Source: Flavobacteriaceae bacterium (GTDB lineage: Bacteria > Bacteroidota > Bacteroidia > Flavobacteriales > Flavobacteriaceae). Taken from it: a DNA stretch of 41,730 nucleotides. Below the pieces are notes generated by a model that was not told the DNA's origin, searched no databases, and saw nothing but the letters and a program-made list of their open reading frames with translations. Positions 17,010 to 25,949 of the stretch are shown here, piece after piece. The position numbers were made by a program, and so were the translations under genes. The stretch lies in NCBI GenBank assembly GCA_029248455.1, contig JAQWJH010000081.1, positions 1 through 41,730 on the forward strand, written 5' to 3'. Numbering within the stretch: position 1 is the first letter of the stretch; each line of letters begins with the position of its first letter.

Positions 17010-19415
17010 ATGAATAGAAAAATAAATAAAGTTGCCGTAATTGGGTCTGGTGTTATGGGTTCTGGAATAGCATGTCATTTTGCCAACATTGGAATTGAAG
17101 TTCTTCTTTTAGATATAGCTCCTAGTGAGTTAAATGAAAATGAAAAAAAATTAGGATTATCATTAGATAATAAAAAAGTTAAAAATAGAATTGTTAACGA
17201 AATGTTTCAAAGGTGTATTAAATCAAAGCCAGCACCATTGTATCATAAAAATTTTGCAAAAAGAATAGCCTTAGGTAATTTAAGTGATGATATAAATAAA
17301 ATAAGTGAAGTTGATTGGATTATCGAAGTTGTCACTGAGAAATTACGTATTAAACAGATAGTTTTTGAACAAATTGAAAAATTTAGAAAAAAAGGTACTC
17401 TAGTAACATCAAACACATCAGGAATTCCAATAAAGCAAATGAATGAAGGTAGATCGGAAGATTTTAGAAATCATTTTGCTGTTACTCACTTTTTTAATCC
17501 TCCTAGATATTTAAAGTTATTTGAAATAATACCTGGACCCGACTGTAAAAATGAAATTATTGCTTTTTTAAATGATTTTGGCGAACGATTTTTAGGAAAA
17601 GTTTCTGTTTTAGCTAAAGATACACCTGGATTTATCGGTAACAGGATTGGAATTTTTGGTATGGTAAATATTTTAAATATTGTAAAAAAATTAGATTTAT
17701 CTGTTGAAGAGGTTGATAGATTAACTGGTCCAATTATTGGAAGCCCAAAATCGGCAACTTTTAGAACTAGTGACGTGGTTGGATTGGATACAACAGTGAA
17801 TGTGGCTAATGGCATTTATGAGAATTGTTTAGATGATGAATTCAGAGATACTTTCAAGATTCCTGAATATGTAAATAAAATGGTGGAAAATAATTGGTTA
17901 GGTTCAAAAACTAATGGAGGGTTTTATAAAAGGATAAAAGACGAAAATGGTAAATCTACCATATTATCACTAAATCTTAACACTCTTGAATACTCAGCTT
18001 CAAAAAAAGTAACTTTTGAAACAATTGGAAAAGCCAAAAAAATAAGTAAAACAATTGAAAGGTTTCCTGTTTTAATAAAAGGAGATGACAAAGCTGGAGA
18101 GTTCTACAGATACAATTTTGGATCCATGTTCGCTTACATTCAAAATAGAATTCCTGAAATTTCAGATGAGTTGTACAGGGTTGATGACGCCTTAAGAGCT
18201 GGATTTGGATGGGAAAATGGACCATTTCAAATTTGGGACTCGATTGGAATAAAACAAGGTGTTGAGTTAATGCAATCTATTGGACATAATCCTGCAAATT
18301 GGATTTTAGAAATGATTGAAAACAACATTAATAAATTTTATGTTGTAAAAAAAGGTATTACCAATTATTATGATATAAAAACTAAAAATTATATTCCAAA
18401 ACCAGGTCAAGAATCCTTTATTATTTTAAAAAATATTCACGAAAACAAAAAGATTTGGGAAAATACTGATTCCATAATAACAGATCTTGACGATGGAATA
18501 ATAAATCTTGAATTCAGATCTAAAATGAACACCATGGGTGATGGAATAATTCAAGGAATAAACAAAGCTTTAGATATTGCAGAAAAAGATTTTAAAGGTC
18601 TTGTTATTGGAAATGAAGGAGCGCATTTCTCTGCTGGCGCTAACCTCGGGGCCATTTTTATGATGGCTGCGGAACAAGAGTATGATGAAATTAATATGGC
18701 AATTAAAGTCTTTCAAGATAGCATGATGAGATTAAGATATTCAAGTATTCCAACCATAGCAGCTCCCCATGGATTAACATTAGGTGGAGGGTGTGAACTA
18801 ACTATGCATTGTGACAAAGCTATTGTCTATGCTGAAACATATATGGGACTTGTTGAAGTTGGTGCTGGTCTAATCCCAGGTGGAGGTGTATGTAAAGAAA
18901 TGACATTAAGGGCCTCTGAAAAATTTAGTAAAAATGATGTTGAAGTAAACGTATTACAAGAATATTTCTTAAATATAGGTATGGCAAAAACTTCAACCTC
19001 TGCATGTGAAGCATTTGACATAGGTGTTCTTAATTTAAACAAAGATTCAGTAATTATGAACAAGAATCACCAAATTTCTATAGCAAAGAAACATGCTGTA
19101 TTATTATCAGAATCAGGGTATCTTCCGCCCATTAGGGAAAAAAATATTAAAGTACTAGGTAAACAAGCTTTAGGGATGTTTTTAGTGGGAACCGACTCAA
19201 TGCAAGCCGGAAAATTCATTTCTCAGCACGATCAAAAAATTGCAAATAAATTAGCGTATATAATGGCTGGAGGAGATTTATCTGAATCAACTTTAGTTAA
19301 TGAACAGTACTTGTTAGATTTAGAAAGAGAAGCTTTTCTTTCTTTGTGCTCTGAAAGAAAAACGTTAGAGAGAATTCAATATATTTTAAAAACTGGGAAA
19401 CCATTAAGAAATTAA
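17010..19415 (+). CDS. 3-hydroxyacyl-CoA dehydrogenase / enoyl-CoA hydratase fusion
   Basis: Bifunctional beta-oxidation enzyme. The N-terminal NAD-binding domain has VAVIGSGVMGSGIACHF (about 7-23), THFFNPPRYLKLFEIIPG and DTPGFIGNRIG (about 204). The C-terminal crotonase domain has NEGAHFSAGANLGA (about 537), GGGCELTMHCDKA and VEVGAGLIPGGG with both expected glutamates. The dehydrogenase-first order is the reverse of E. coli FadB and is typical of Bacteroidota. I chose the ATG at 17010 because it gives MNRKINKVAVIG directly before the NAD fold. A TTG five codons upstream (16995) is possible, giving 806 instead of 801 residues. Confidence 0.92.
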   Translation: MNRKINKVAVIGSGVMGSGIACHFANIGIEVLLLDIAPSELNENEKKLGLSLDNKKVKNRIVNEMFQRCIKSKPAPLYHKNFAKRIALGNLSDDINKISEVDWIIEVVTEKLRIKQIVFEQIEKFRKKGTLVTSNTSGIPIKQMNEGRSEDFRNHFAVTHFFNPPRYLKLFEIIPGPDCKNEIIAFLNDFGERFLGKVSVLAKDTPGFIGNRIGIFGMVNILNIVKKLDLSVEEVDRLTGPIIGSPKSATFRTSDVVGLDTTVNVANGIYENCLDDEFRDTFKIPEYVNKMVENNWLGSKTNGGFYKRIKDENGKSTILSLNLNTLEYSASKKVTFETIGKAKKISKTIERFPVLIKGDDKAGEFYRYNFGSMFAYIQNRIPEISDELYRVDDALRAGFGWENGPFQIWDSIGIKQGVELMQSIGHNPANWILEMIENNINKFYVVKKGITNYYDIKTKNYIPKPGQESFIILKNIHENKKIWENTDSIITDLDDGIINLEFRSKMNTMGDGIIQGINKALDIAEKDFKGLVIGNEGAHFSAGANLGAIFMMAAEQEYDEINMAIKVFQDSMMRLRYSSIPTIAAPHGLTLGGGCELTMHCDKAIVYAETYMGLVEVGAGLIPGGGVCKEMTLRASEKFSKNDVEVNVLQEYFLNIGMAKTSTSACEAFDIGVLNLNKDSVIMNKNHQISIAKKHAVLLSESGYLPPIREKNIKVLGKQALGMFLVGTDSMQAGKFISQHDQKIANKLAYIMAGGDLSESTLVNEQYLLDLEREAFLSLCSERKTLERIQYILKTGKPLRN

Positions 19416-19418
19416 ATT

Positions 19419-20603
19419 ATGAAAGAAGCGTATATAGTTAAAGCATATAGAACAGCGGTTGGAAAAGCTCCAAAGGGCTTGTTTAGGTTCAAAAGACCTG
19501 ATGAACTTGCCTCAGAAACAATTAATCATATGATTAGTGAAGTTCCACAACTGGACAAAACTAGAATTGATGATGTTATTGTTGGAAATGCCACACCTGA
19601 AGCAGAGCAAGGTTTAAATATCGCAAGAGTTATTTCTCTGATGGGTTTAAAGGTTGAAGATGTTCCTGGTGTCACTGTAAATCGATACTGTGCCTCTGGT
19701 CTTGAGACCATAGCAATGGCTTCAGCTAAAATAAAATCTGGAATGGCAGAATGTATAATAGCTGGTGGAGTTGAAAGCATGAGTTTCATTCCAATGGGAG
19801 GTTATAAAACTGTTCCTGATTATGGAATTGCTAAACAAGGGAAAGAGGATTATTATTGGGGAATGGGTCTCACAGCTGAACAGGTAGCAGAACAGTATAA
19901 AGTGAGCAGAGAGGATCAAGATGAATTCGCTCTTAATTCTCATCTTAAGGCTGTTGATGCTATATCCAAAGGAAAATTTAAATCGCAGATTGTTCCAATT
20001 ACAGTTGAAGAAACTTTTTTAAATCAAAATGGCCAAAAAGAAATAAAAAATTACTCTGTTGATACTGATCAAGGGCCTAGAAAAGATACTAATTTAAAAG
20101 TATTAAATAAATTAAGACCGGTATTCAAAATGAATGGAAGTGTTACTGCGGGCAACTCTTCTCAAATGAGTGATGGAGCTGCATTTGTTTTAATTATGAG
20201 CGAAAAAATGGTAAAAGAATTAAATATTGAGCCCATAGCTCAACTGGTTAATTACGCAGTCGCAGGAGTTCCTCCAAAAATAATGGGAATTGGACCAATT
20301 AAAGCTATTCCAAAAGTTTTAAAACAAGCTGATATGAAAATTGATGATATCAATCTGATTGAACTAAATGAGGCATTCTCATCTCAATCACTAGCAGTAA
20401 TTCGAGAACTAGATTTAAATAAAGACATTATAAATGTAAACGGAGGAGCAATTGCACTTGGTCATCCTCTTGGTTGTTCTGGTGCAAAACTATCAGTTCA
20501 GTTATTTAGCGAAATGAGAGAAAGAAAATCTAAATATGGAATGGTAACAATGTGTGTAGGTGCAGGTCAAGGCGCTGCAGGAATTTTTGAATTTTTAAAA
20601 TAA
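19419..20603 (+). CDS. Acetyl-CoA C-acyltransferase (thiolase)
   Basis: Thiolase cleaving 3-ketoacyl-CoA to acetyl-CoA and a shortened acyl-CoA, 394 residues. The acylated cysteine is C91 in NRYCASGLE, the conserved GHP histidine is H349 in [11 protein letters not shown] and the second catalytic cysteine is C379 in [15 protein letters not shown] (about 324) completes the active-site set. It lies 3 nt after the dehydrogenase/hydratase gene and 7 nt before a second acyl-CoA dehydrogenase, so the two core beta-oxidation enzymes are translated from one message. It is functionally FadA-like. Confidence 0.95.
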   Translation: MKEAYIVKAYRTAVGKAPKGLFRFKRPDELASETINHMISEVPQLDKTRIDDVIVGNATPEAEQGLNIARVISLMGLKVEDVPGVTVNRYCASGLETIAMASAKIKSGMAECIIAGGVESMSFIPMGGYKTVPDYGIAKQGKEDYYWGMGLTAEQVAEQYKVSREDQDEFALNSHLKAVDAISKGKFKSQIVPITVEETFLNQNGQKEIKNYSVDTDQGPRKDTNLKVLNKLRPVFKMNGSVTAGNSSQMSDGAAFVLIMSEKMVKELNIEPIAQLVNYAVAGVPPKIMGIGPIKAIPKVLKQADMKIDDINLIELNEAFSSQSLAVIRELDLNKDIINVNGGAIALGHPLGCSGAKLSVQLFSEMRERKSKYGMVTMCVGAGQGAAGIFEFLK

Positions 20604-20610
20604 TTATAAT

Positions 20611-22413
20611 ATGGAAATAAAAGAACAAAATATTACAAGAGGAGGTGAATTTATAATTAATGAAACCGACTCAAATGATGTGTTTACACCAGAAGATTTT
20701 AGTGAGGAGCAGTTAATGATGAAACAAGCAGTTAAAGATTTTATAGAAAAAGAGGTTATTCCTTACAGAGAAAGGTTTGAAAATAAAGACTACCAATTAA
20801 CTGAAGATACTATGAAAAAAGCCGGAGAACTTGGCTTCCTAGGTGTTGCTGTCCCAGTTGAATATGGTGGTATGGGAATGGGTTTCGTTTCTACAATGTT
20901 AGTTTGTGAAGCAATTTCAGGAGCTTGCGGTTCATTATCAACAGCATTTGGAGCACACACTGGAATCGGAACAATGCCTATAGTTCTTTATGGAAATGAA
21001 GAACAAAACAAAAAATATGTTCCTAAACTAGCCAGCGGTGAAGTTTTTGGATCTTATTGTCTTACAGAACCCTCAGCTGGGTCTGATGCAAATAGTGGTA
21101 AAACTAAAGCGGTGCTTTCAAATGATGGCTCTCACTACAAAATTACAGGACAAAAAATGTGGATTTCAAACGCAGGATTTGCTAAGATATTTATAGTTTT
21201 TGCGAGAATAGAAGATGATAAAAATATAACAGGATTTATAGTGCCATATGAGAGTGATAATGGTATTACTTTGGGTGAGGAGGAAAAGAAGTTAGGAATA
21301 CATTCATCCTCTACCAGGCAAGTATTTTTTAACGAAACAAAAGTCCCTGTCGAAAACATGCTATCTAAAAGAGGAAGTGGATTCAAAATAGCTATGAACT
21401 CCTTAAATGTTGGAAGAATCAAACTAGCAGTTGCATGCTTAGATGCTCAAAAAAGAGTTACAACACATGCAATTCAATATGCTAATGAAAGAATTCAGTT
21501 TAATACTAAAATTATAGATTTTGAAGCTATCAAAGAAAAAGTTGCTATAATGACCACTGATACATATGTCGGTGAATCGGCATGCTACAGAGCTGCAAAA
21601 AACATTGAAGATCGGATTAAAATAAGACACGAAAGTGGAAATAGTTTTCAAGAATCAGAACTTAAAGGTGTTGAGGAATATGTAATTGAATGTTCTCTTT
21701 TAAAAGTTGCAGTTAGTGAAGACATGCAAAACATTGCTGATGAAGGTATACAGGTTTTTGGTGGAATGGGATTCTCAGCAGATACTCCAATGGAGGGTGC
21801 GTGGAGAGATTGCAGAATTGGAAGAATTTATGAAGGAACAAATGAAATCAACAGAATGTTAAGTGTGGGAATGCTTATAAAAAAAGCGATGAAAGGTCAT
21901 ATTGACTTCATCAATCCTGCTACAGCTGTAAGTGAAGAGTTATTGGGTATTCCATCCTTTGATATTCCAGACCTTACCGAACTTTTTGCGCAAGAAAAAT
22001 TAATATTAAAAAATCTTAAAAAAGTATTTTTAATGTTAGCTGGAGCTGGAATAAAAAAGTTTGGAGATAAATTAGAAGAACATCAACTGATGCTAATGGG
22101 AGTCTCTGATATTTTAATAGAAATATACATGTCTGAATCTGCACTTTTAAGAACGGAAAAAAACTGTAATAGATTTGGAAAAGAAAATCAATCAGAACAA
22201 ATAGCTATGACACAATTATATCTATATAATGCTGTTGATATAGTTCAATCAAGAGGAAAGGAAGTAATTATATCATTTTCATCTGGGGATGAGCAAAAGG
22301 GATTATTGATGGGACTCAAAAGGTTTACAAAATATTATGAGTTTCCAAATGTAATTGGGTTAAAAAATAAAATAGCTCAAAAATTGAAGAACGAAAACAA
22401 GTATTGTTTTTAA
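20611..22413 (+). CDS. Acyl-CoA dehydrogenase, long form with C-terminal extension
   Basis: Second FAD acyl-CoA dehydrogenase of the operon, 600 residues, about 200 longer than the first. The core domain carries YCLTEPSAGSDANSGKTKA, the WISNAGFAKIFIVFARI block, FGGMGFSADTPMEGAWRDCRI and YEGTNEINR with the catalytic-base glutamate. Residues from about 430 form an additional all-helical domain with an IPDLTELFAQEKLILKN start, as in very-long-chain-type relatives. This architecture is the standard FadE-like partner in Bacteroidota. Having two dehydrogenases in one operon suggests a split of substrate chain lengths, which is inference. Confidence 0.92.
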   Translation: MEIKEQNITRGGEFIINETDSNDVFTPEDFSEEQLMMKQAVKDFIEKEVIPYRERFENKDYQLTEDTMKKAGELGFLGVAVPVEYGGMGMGFVSTMLVCEAISGACGSLSTAFGAHTGIGTMPIVLYGNEEQNKKYVPKLASGEVFGSYCLTEPSAGSDANSGKTKAVLSNDGSHYKITGQKMWISNAGFAKIFIVFARIEDDKNITGFIVPYESDNGITLGEEEKKLGIHSSSTRQVFFNETKVPVENMLSKRGSGFKIAMNSLNVGRIKLAVACLDAQKRVTTHAIQYANERIQFNTKIIDFEAIKEKVAIMTTDTYVGESACYRAAKNIEDRIKIRHESGNSFQESELKGVEEYVIECSLLKVAVSEDMQNIADEGIQVFGGMGFSADTPMEGAWRDCRIGRIYEGTNEINRMLSVGMLIKKAMKGHIDFINPATAVSEELLGIPSFDIPDLTELFAQEKLILKNLKKVFLMLAGAGIKKFGDKLEEHQLMLMGVSDILIEIYMSESALLRTEKNCNRFGKENQSEQIAMTQLYLYNAVDIVQSRGKEVIISFSSGDEQKGLLMGLKRFTKYYEFPNVIGLKNKIAQKLKNENKYCF

Positions 22414-22446
22414 ACTTTAATTATTAAATAATTTTTAAATTTAAGT

Positions 22447-23778
22447 ATGAAATACTTGAAATTCATACCTATTTTTATTTTCACTAACATTCTTTTATCT
22501 CAAGATAGGAATGTTCTATATGAAATCATTAACGATGTTTCATCTGAAAGAATTAAAACAGACGTGCAAAAATTAGTATCCTTTGGGACACGACATACCT
22601 TAAGTGATACGATTTCAAACACCAATGGGATTGGTGCTGCAAGGAGATGGATAAAATCAAAATTTGAAGAAATTTCAAAAGAATGCAATAATTGTCTTGA
22701 TGTTGATTTCCAAAAAAATTTCTATAAAAAAAATAAAAAACGATTGGTAAATGATGTTTGGATCAATAATGTGATTGCAATTCAAAAAGGTTCAAAATTC
22801 CCTAATAGATACGTGATTATGAGTGGAGATATAGATAGCAGGGTTTCTGATCCAAACGATTTTGAATCAGAATCACCTGGTGCTAACGACAATGCGTCTG
22901 GCATGGCTGGAGTAATAGAGGCTTCAAGAGTTTTGAGTAAATATAAATTTGAAAATAGTATCATTTACGCAGGATTGTCTGGTGAAGAACAAGGTTTATA
23001 TGGCGGAATTGGACTAGCAGCTTTTGCAAAAAAAAATAATTGGGATATCATCGCAGTTTTGAACAATGATATGATTGGAAATATTGAAGGTATTGATGGA
23101 GTTATTGATAATTATAGCTTTAGAATTTTTTCAGAACCAACACCAGCTAATGAATCAGAAAATGATAGAAAAAAAAGAAGATTCTATGGTGGTGAAGTTG
23201 ACGGAAATTCCAGACAATTAGCCAGATATATTCACGGAAATGTCAAACAATTTATGCCGAAATTAAATCCAATGATGATTTATAGATTAGATAGATTTGG
23301 AAGAGGTGGGCATCATAGACCATTTAATGACTTAGGCTATGCAGGCGTTAGAATAATGGAAGCTCATGAAAATTACAATAGACAACATCAAGATATCAGA
23401 AAAGAAAATGGCATTAAATATGGAGATGTAATTTCTGGAGTTAATTTTCAATATGCAAAAAGTCTAACTGCAGTCAATGCAATTAATTTAGCTTCATTAG
23501 GATGGAGTCCTGAGGAGCCTAAGAATTTAAAAATTGGTGGTATTGTAGAACCATCTACTAAACTCAAATGGGACATTCATGATGACGAGGGTATAATTGG
23601 ATATAAGATTTATTGGAGAAATACAACATCACACGTATGGGAAAATAGTAAATTTATAGGAAAAATAAATGATTATACTTTTGAAGGTGTAGTTATTGAT
23701 AATTTCTTATTTGGCGTGTCAAGTGTGAGTAAAAGAGGATTTGAAAGTATAATTGTATTTCCAGATGAAATCTTTTAA
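22447..23778 (+). CDS. Secreted M28-family zinc aminopeptidase
   Basis: Exported peptidase of 443 residues with signal peptide MKYLKFIPIFIFTNILLSQ. Dizinc-site blocks are recognisable: MSGDIDSRV (about 123), GANDNASGMAG (bridging aspartate), SGEEQGLYG (catalytic base and zinc-ligand glutamates), LNNDMIGN, and a final histidine near GRGGHHRPF (about 283). The first block has Asp where most M28 enzymes have the His of HYDS; GDIDSR variants occur in the family, so this may not be inactivating. The C-terminal 90 residues look like a fibronectin type III domain (LKWDIHDDEGIIGYKIYW). A 33-nt gap follows the beta-oxidation operon; no clear promoter is seen. Confidence 0.85.
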   Translation: MKYLKFIPIFIFTNILLSQDRNVLYEIINDVSSERIKTDVQKLVSFGTRHTLSDTISNTNGIGAARRWIKSKFEEISKECNNCLDVDFQKNFYKKNKKRLVNDVWINNVIAIQKGSKFPNRYVIMSGDIDSRVSDPNDFESESPGANDNASGMAGVIEASRVLSKYKFENSIIYAGLSGEEQGLYGGIGLAAFAKKNNWDIIAVLNNDMIGNIEGIDGVIDNYSFRIFSEPTPANESENDRKKRRFYGGEVDGNSRQLARYIHGNVKQFMPKLNPMMIYRLDRFGRGGHHRPFNDLGYAGVRIMEAHENYNRQHQDIRKENGIKYGDVISGVNFQYAKSLTAVNAINLASLGWSPEEPKNLKIGGIVEPSTKLKWDIHDDEGIIGYKIYWRNTTSHVWENSKFIGKINDYTFEGVVIDNFLFGVSSVSKRGFESIIVFPDEIF

Positions 23779-23781
23779 AAT

Positions 23782-24894
23782 CTAATTATTTATAATTCTT
23801 AAAAAACTTTCTTTATCAGTATCTCCCTCTGTATTGAAAAGTAATATTCTTGAATTTTTGTCAAGCCCAATATGTTTTTTTAATTTTTTTACTTTTTCAT
23901 CACTTAAGCATTTAATTAATCCCGCAAGGCCGGCAGCACCGGATTCACCAGAAATAATTTTAGAATCATTTTCATAAGGATTATATAATAATTTCATTGA
24001 TGATTTTACTCGATTATCCGATATTTTTATAACCCCATCACAACCACTTTTTATTATATTCCAAGCAGATTTTGAAGGAATACCACAATTTAAACCGGCC
24101 ATTATTGTAGTTAAATTTCCAACTGGAGAAACTCTTTTACCGTTGTTAAGGGAATCATAAACTCCACTTGATTCATTGGGCTCTACTAAAATAATTTTAG
24201 GTCTATTGATTCCGTACCTATTTAAATAATACCAAATACAAGAAGCTGCCCAAGATCCAACTCCACATTGTAAAAAGACAATATCAATACTTGGTTTATT
24301 TATAAAATTAATGGTATCCTGCATTTCTATTAAGTGAGTTAAATAACCAGACATTATGTAAGCGGGAATAGTTTCATAATTATCCCAGGAAGCATCTTGA
24401 ACAAATTCCCAATTATTTTTTAGAGATATATTAAAGGCATATTTACAAGTATTCTCGTAATTTAAATCTAATATTTCAACTTTAGCACCGTAAGATGAAA
24501 TTCCTTTGATTCTTAATTTTGAAGTGTTTCTAGGCACGTATACGACGCATTTTCTATTATACATCATTGATGACCACGCCAAGGCTTTTCCATGATTACC
24601 ATCTGTTGCAGTACAAAAAACAGAAACTTCAGGTTTATTTTTTAAAATTAAACTGACAGCATATGAGGCCCCTAACCCTTTAAAAGCATTTAAACCAAAT
24701 CTTTGTGATTCATCTTTTATAAATAGATTAGCAATATTTAAATTATTTGATAAACCAGAAAGTTCATAAAGAGGTGTTTTAAAATAATTTCTTAATTTTT
24801 TATGATATATAAGAGGTTTACTTTTTTTTAAAATTTTATTTGTTGAGTTTTCAACTAATAAATTTGAAGGATTATTAATAATAAAATCTTTCAT
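23782..24894 (-). CDS. dpaL: Diaminopropionate ammonia-lyase
   Basis: PLP enzyme of fold type II predicted to split 2,3-diaminopropionate into pyruvate and two ammonia, 370 residues. The PLP lysine is K72 in DESQRFGLNAFKGLGASYA. The two acids that in the E. coli YgeX enzyme are catalytic fit D98 (TATDGNHGKALAW) and D167 (QDASWDNYETIPAY). FLQCGVGSWAAS and SGESGAAGLAGL complete the family pattern. It is about 28 residues shorter than YgeX, with the missing part between the lysine and D98. It lies 9 nt after the CBS-like gene in the same direction, so the pair is probably co-transcribed. Confidence 0.85.
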   Translation of the reverse strand: MKDFIINNPSNLLVENSTNKILKKSKPLIYHKKLRNYFKTPLYELSGLSNNLNIANLFIKDESQRFGLNAFKGLGASYAVSLILKNKPEVSVFCTATDGNHGKALAWSSMMYNRKCVVYVPRNTSKLRIKGISSYGAKVEILDLNYENTCKYAFNISLKNNWEFVQDASWDNYETIPAYIMSGYLTHLIEMQDTINFINKPSIDIVFLQCGVGSWAASCIWYYLNRYGINRPKIILVEPNESSGVYDSLNNGKRVSPVGNLTTIMAGLNCGIPSKSAWNIIKSGCDGVIKISDNRVKSSMKLLYNPYENDSKIISGESGAAGLAGLIKCLSDEKVKKLKKHIGLDKNSRILLFNTEGDTDKESFLRIINN

Positions 24895-24903
24895 TAATTT
24901 TAT

Positions 24904-25887
24904 CTACTCTTTTCTAAAACCTTGTTTATCCATCCAATCATCATTATAAATTTTTCCAATATAGCGACTGCCTGAATCATGTAATAAAACTACTACGACA
25001 TCCTCCTTTTTAAATTTATTTTTCAATTGTAAAAGTCCCTTTACAGCAGCTCCACATGAATTTCCAGCAAAAATACCTTCCTCTTTGGCTAATTTTCTTG
25101 TATATAAAGCTGCGTCCTCATCTGTTACTTTTTCAAATGCATCAATTAAGTCAAAGTCAACATTTTTTGGCAATATATCTTCACCAATTCCTTCCGTAAC
25201 GTAGGGGTATATTTCTTTTTCATCAAAAATTCCAGTTTCATGATATTTTTTAAAAACGGATCCATAAGTATCAATTCCCCAAATCATAATATTTGGATTT
25301 TTTTCTTTTAAAAATTTAGCAACTCCAGAAATGGTTCCTCCAGTACCTACTCCCACAACAAAATGAGTAATTTTACCATCAGTTTGAGACCATATTTCAG
25401 GACCTGTAGACTCATAATGAGCAGAACTGTTAGATGGATTATCATACTGATTGACATACCATGCATTAGGTGTTTCTTCACCAATTCTTTTTGAAGTAGA
25501 ATAATATGACTTAGGATCATCAGGTTTAACATCTGTAGGACATACAATAACTTTAGCTCCGACTGCTTTTAATACATCAAACTTTTCCTTAGACTGTTTA
25601 TCGGTAGAAACACATATAAGTTTATATCCTTTAACAATGGCTGCTAATGCTAAACCCATACCTGTATTTCCTGACGTTCCCTCTACAATTGTTCCTCCGG
25701 GCTTTAACCTGCCATCTTTTTCAGCATCTTCAATCATTTTCAATGCCATTCTGTCTTTAACCGAGTTTCCTGGATTAAAATATTCTACCTTGGCAAGTAC
25801 CAAGGCATCTATTTCAGACGTGATTTTATTTAATTTGATTAAAGGTGTATTTCCTATGGTTTCTAAAATATTTTTTGAATATCTCAT
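24904..25887 (-). CDS. CBS-like PLP-dependent beta-synthase (cysteine synthase/cystathionine beta-synthase family)
   Basis: Fold type II PLP enzyme, 327 residues, making beta-replacement products such as cystathionine or cysteine from serine or O-acetylserine. The PLP lysine is K44 in NPGNSVKDRMALKMIEDAE; GTSGNTGMGLALA and GVGTGGTISGVAKFLK bind substrate and phosphate. The tail LHDSGSRYIGKIYNDDWM is the cystathionine beta-synthase catalytic-core ending rather than CysK. There are no C-terminal CBS regulatory domains. NPGN replaces the common NPGG/NPSG. It has a promoter at 25902-25909 and heads a two-gene unit with dpaL. The true substrate is open: sulfur assimilation, or synthesis related to diaminopropionate as in SbnA. 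Confidence 0.8.
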   Translation of the reverse strand: MRYSKNILETIGNTPLIKLNKITSEIDALVLAKVEYFNPGNSVKDRMALKMIEDAEKDGRLKPGGTIVEGTSGNTGMGLALAAIVKGYKLICVSTDKQSKEKFDVLKAVGAKVIVCPTDVKPDDPKSYYSTSKRIGEETPNAWYVNQYDNPSNSSAHYESTGPEIWSQTDGKITHFVVGVGTGGTISGVAKFLKEKNPNIMIWGIDTYGSVFKKYHETGIFDEKEIYPYVTEGIGEDILPKNVDFDLIDAFEKVTDEDAALYTRKLAKEEGIFAGNSCGAAVKGLLQLKNKFKKEDVVVVLLHDSGSRYIGKIYNDDWMDKQGFRKE

Positions 25888-25901
25888 AAAAATTTAAAAT
25901 A

Positions 25902-25927
25902 CAAATTTAAACTTTAAGTTTTGTCAA
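25902..25927 (-). promoter_or_regulatory. Promoter of the CBS-like/dpaL unit
   Basis: Minus-strand TAAATTTG (25909-25902) matches the -7 box and ends 14 nt before the ATG at 25887. A TTG at 25927-25925 lies 15 nt upstream, slightly shorter than typical spacing. Confidence 0.5.
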
Positions 25928-25949
25928 AATAACTTTTGCTTAATATTAT

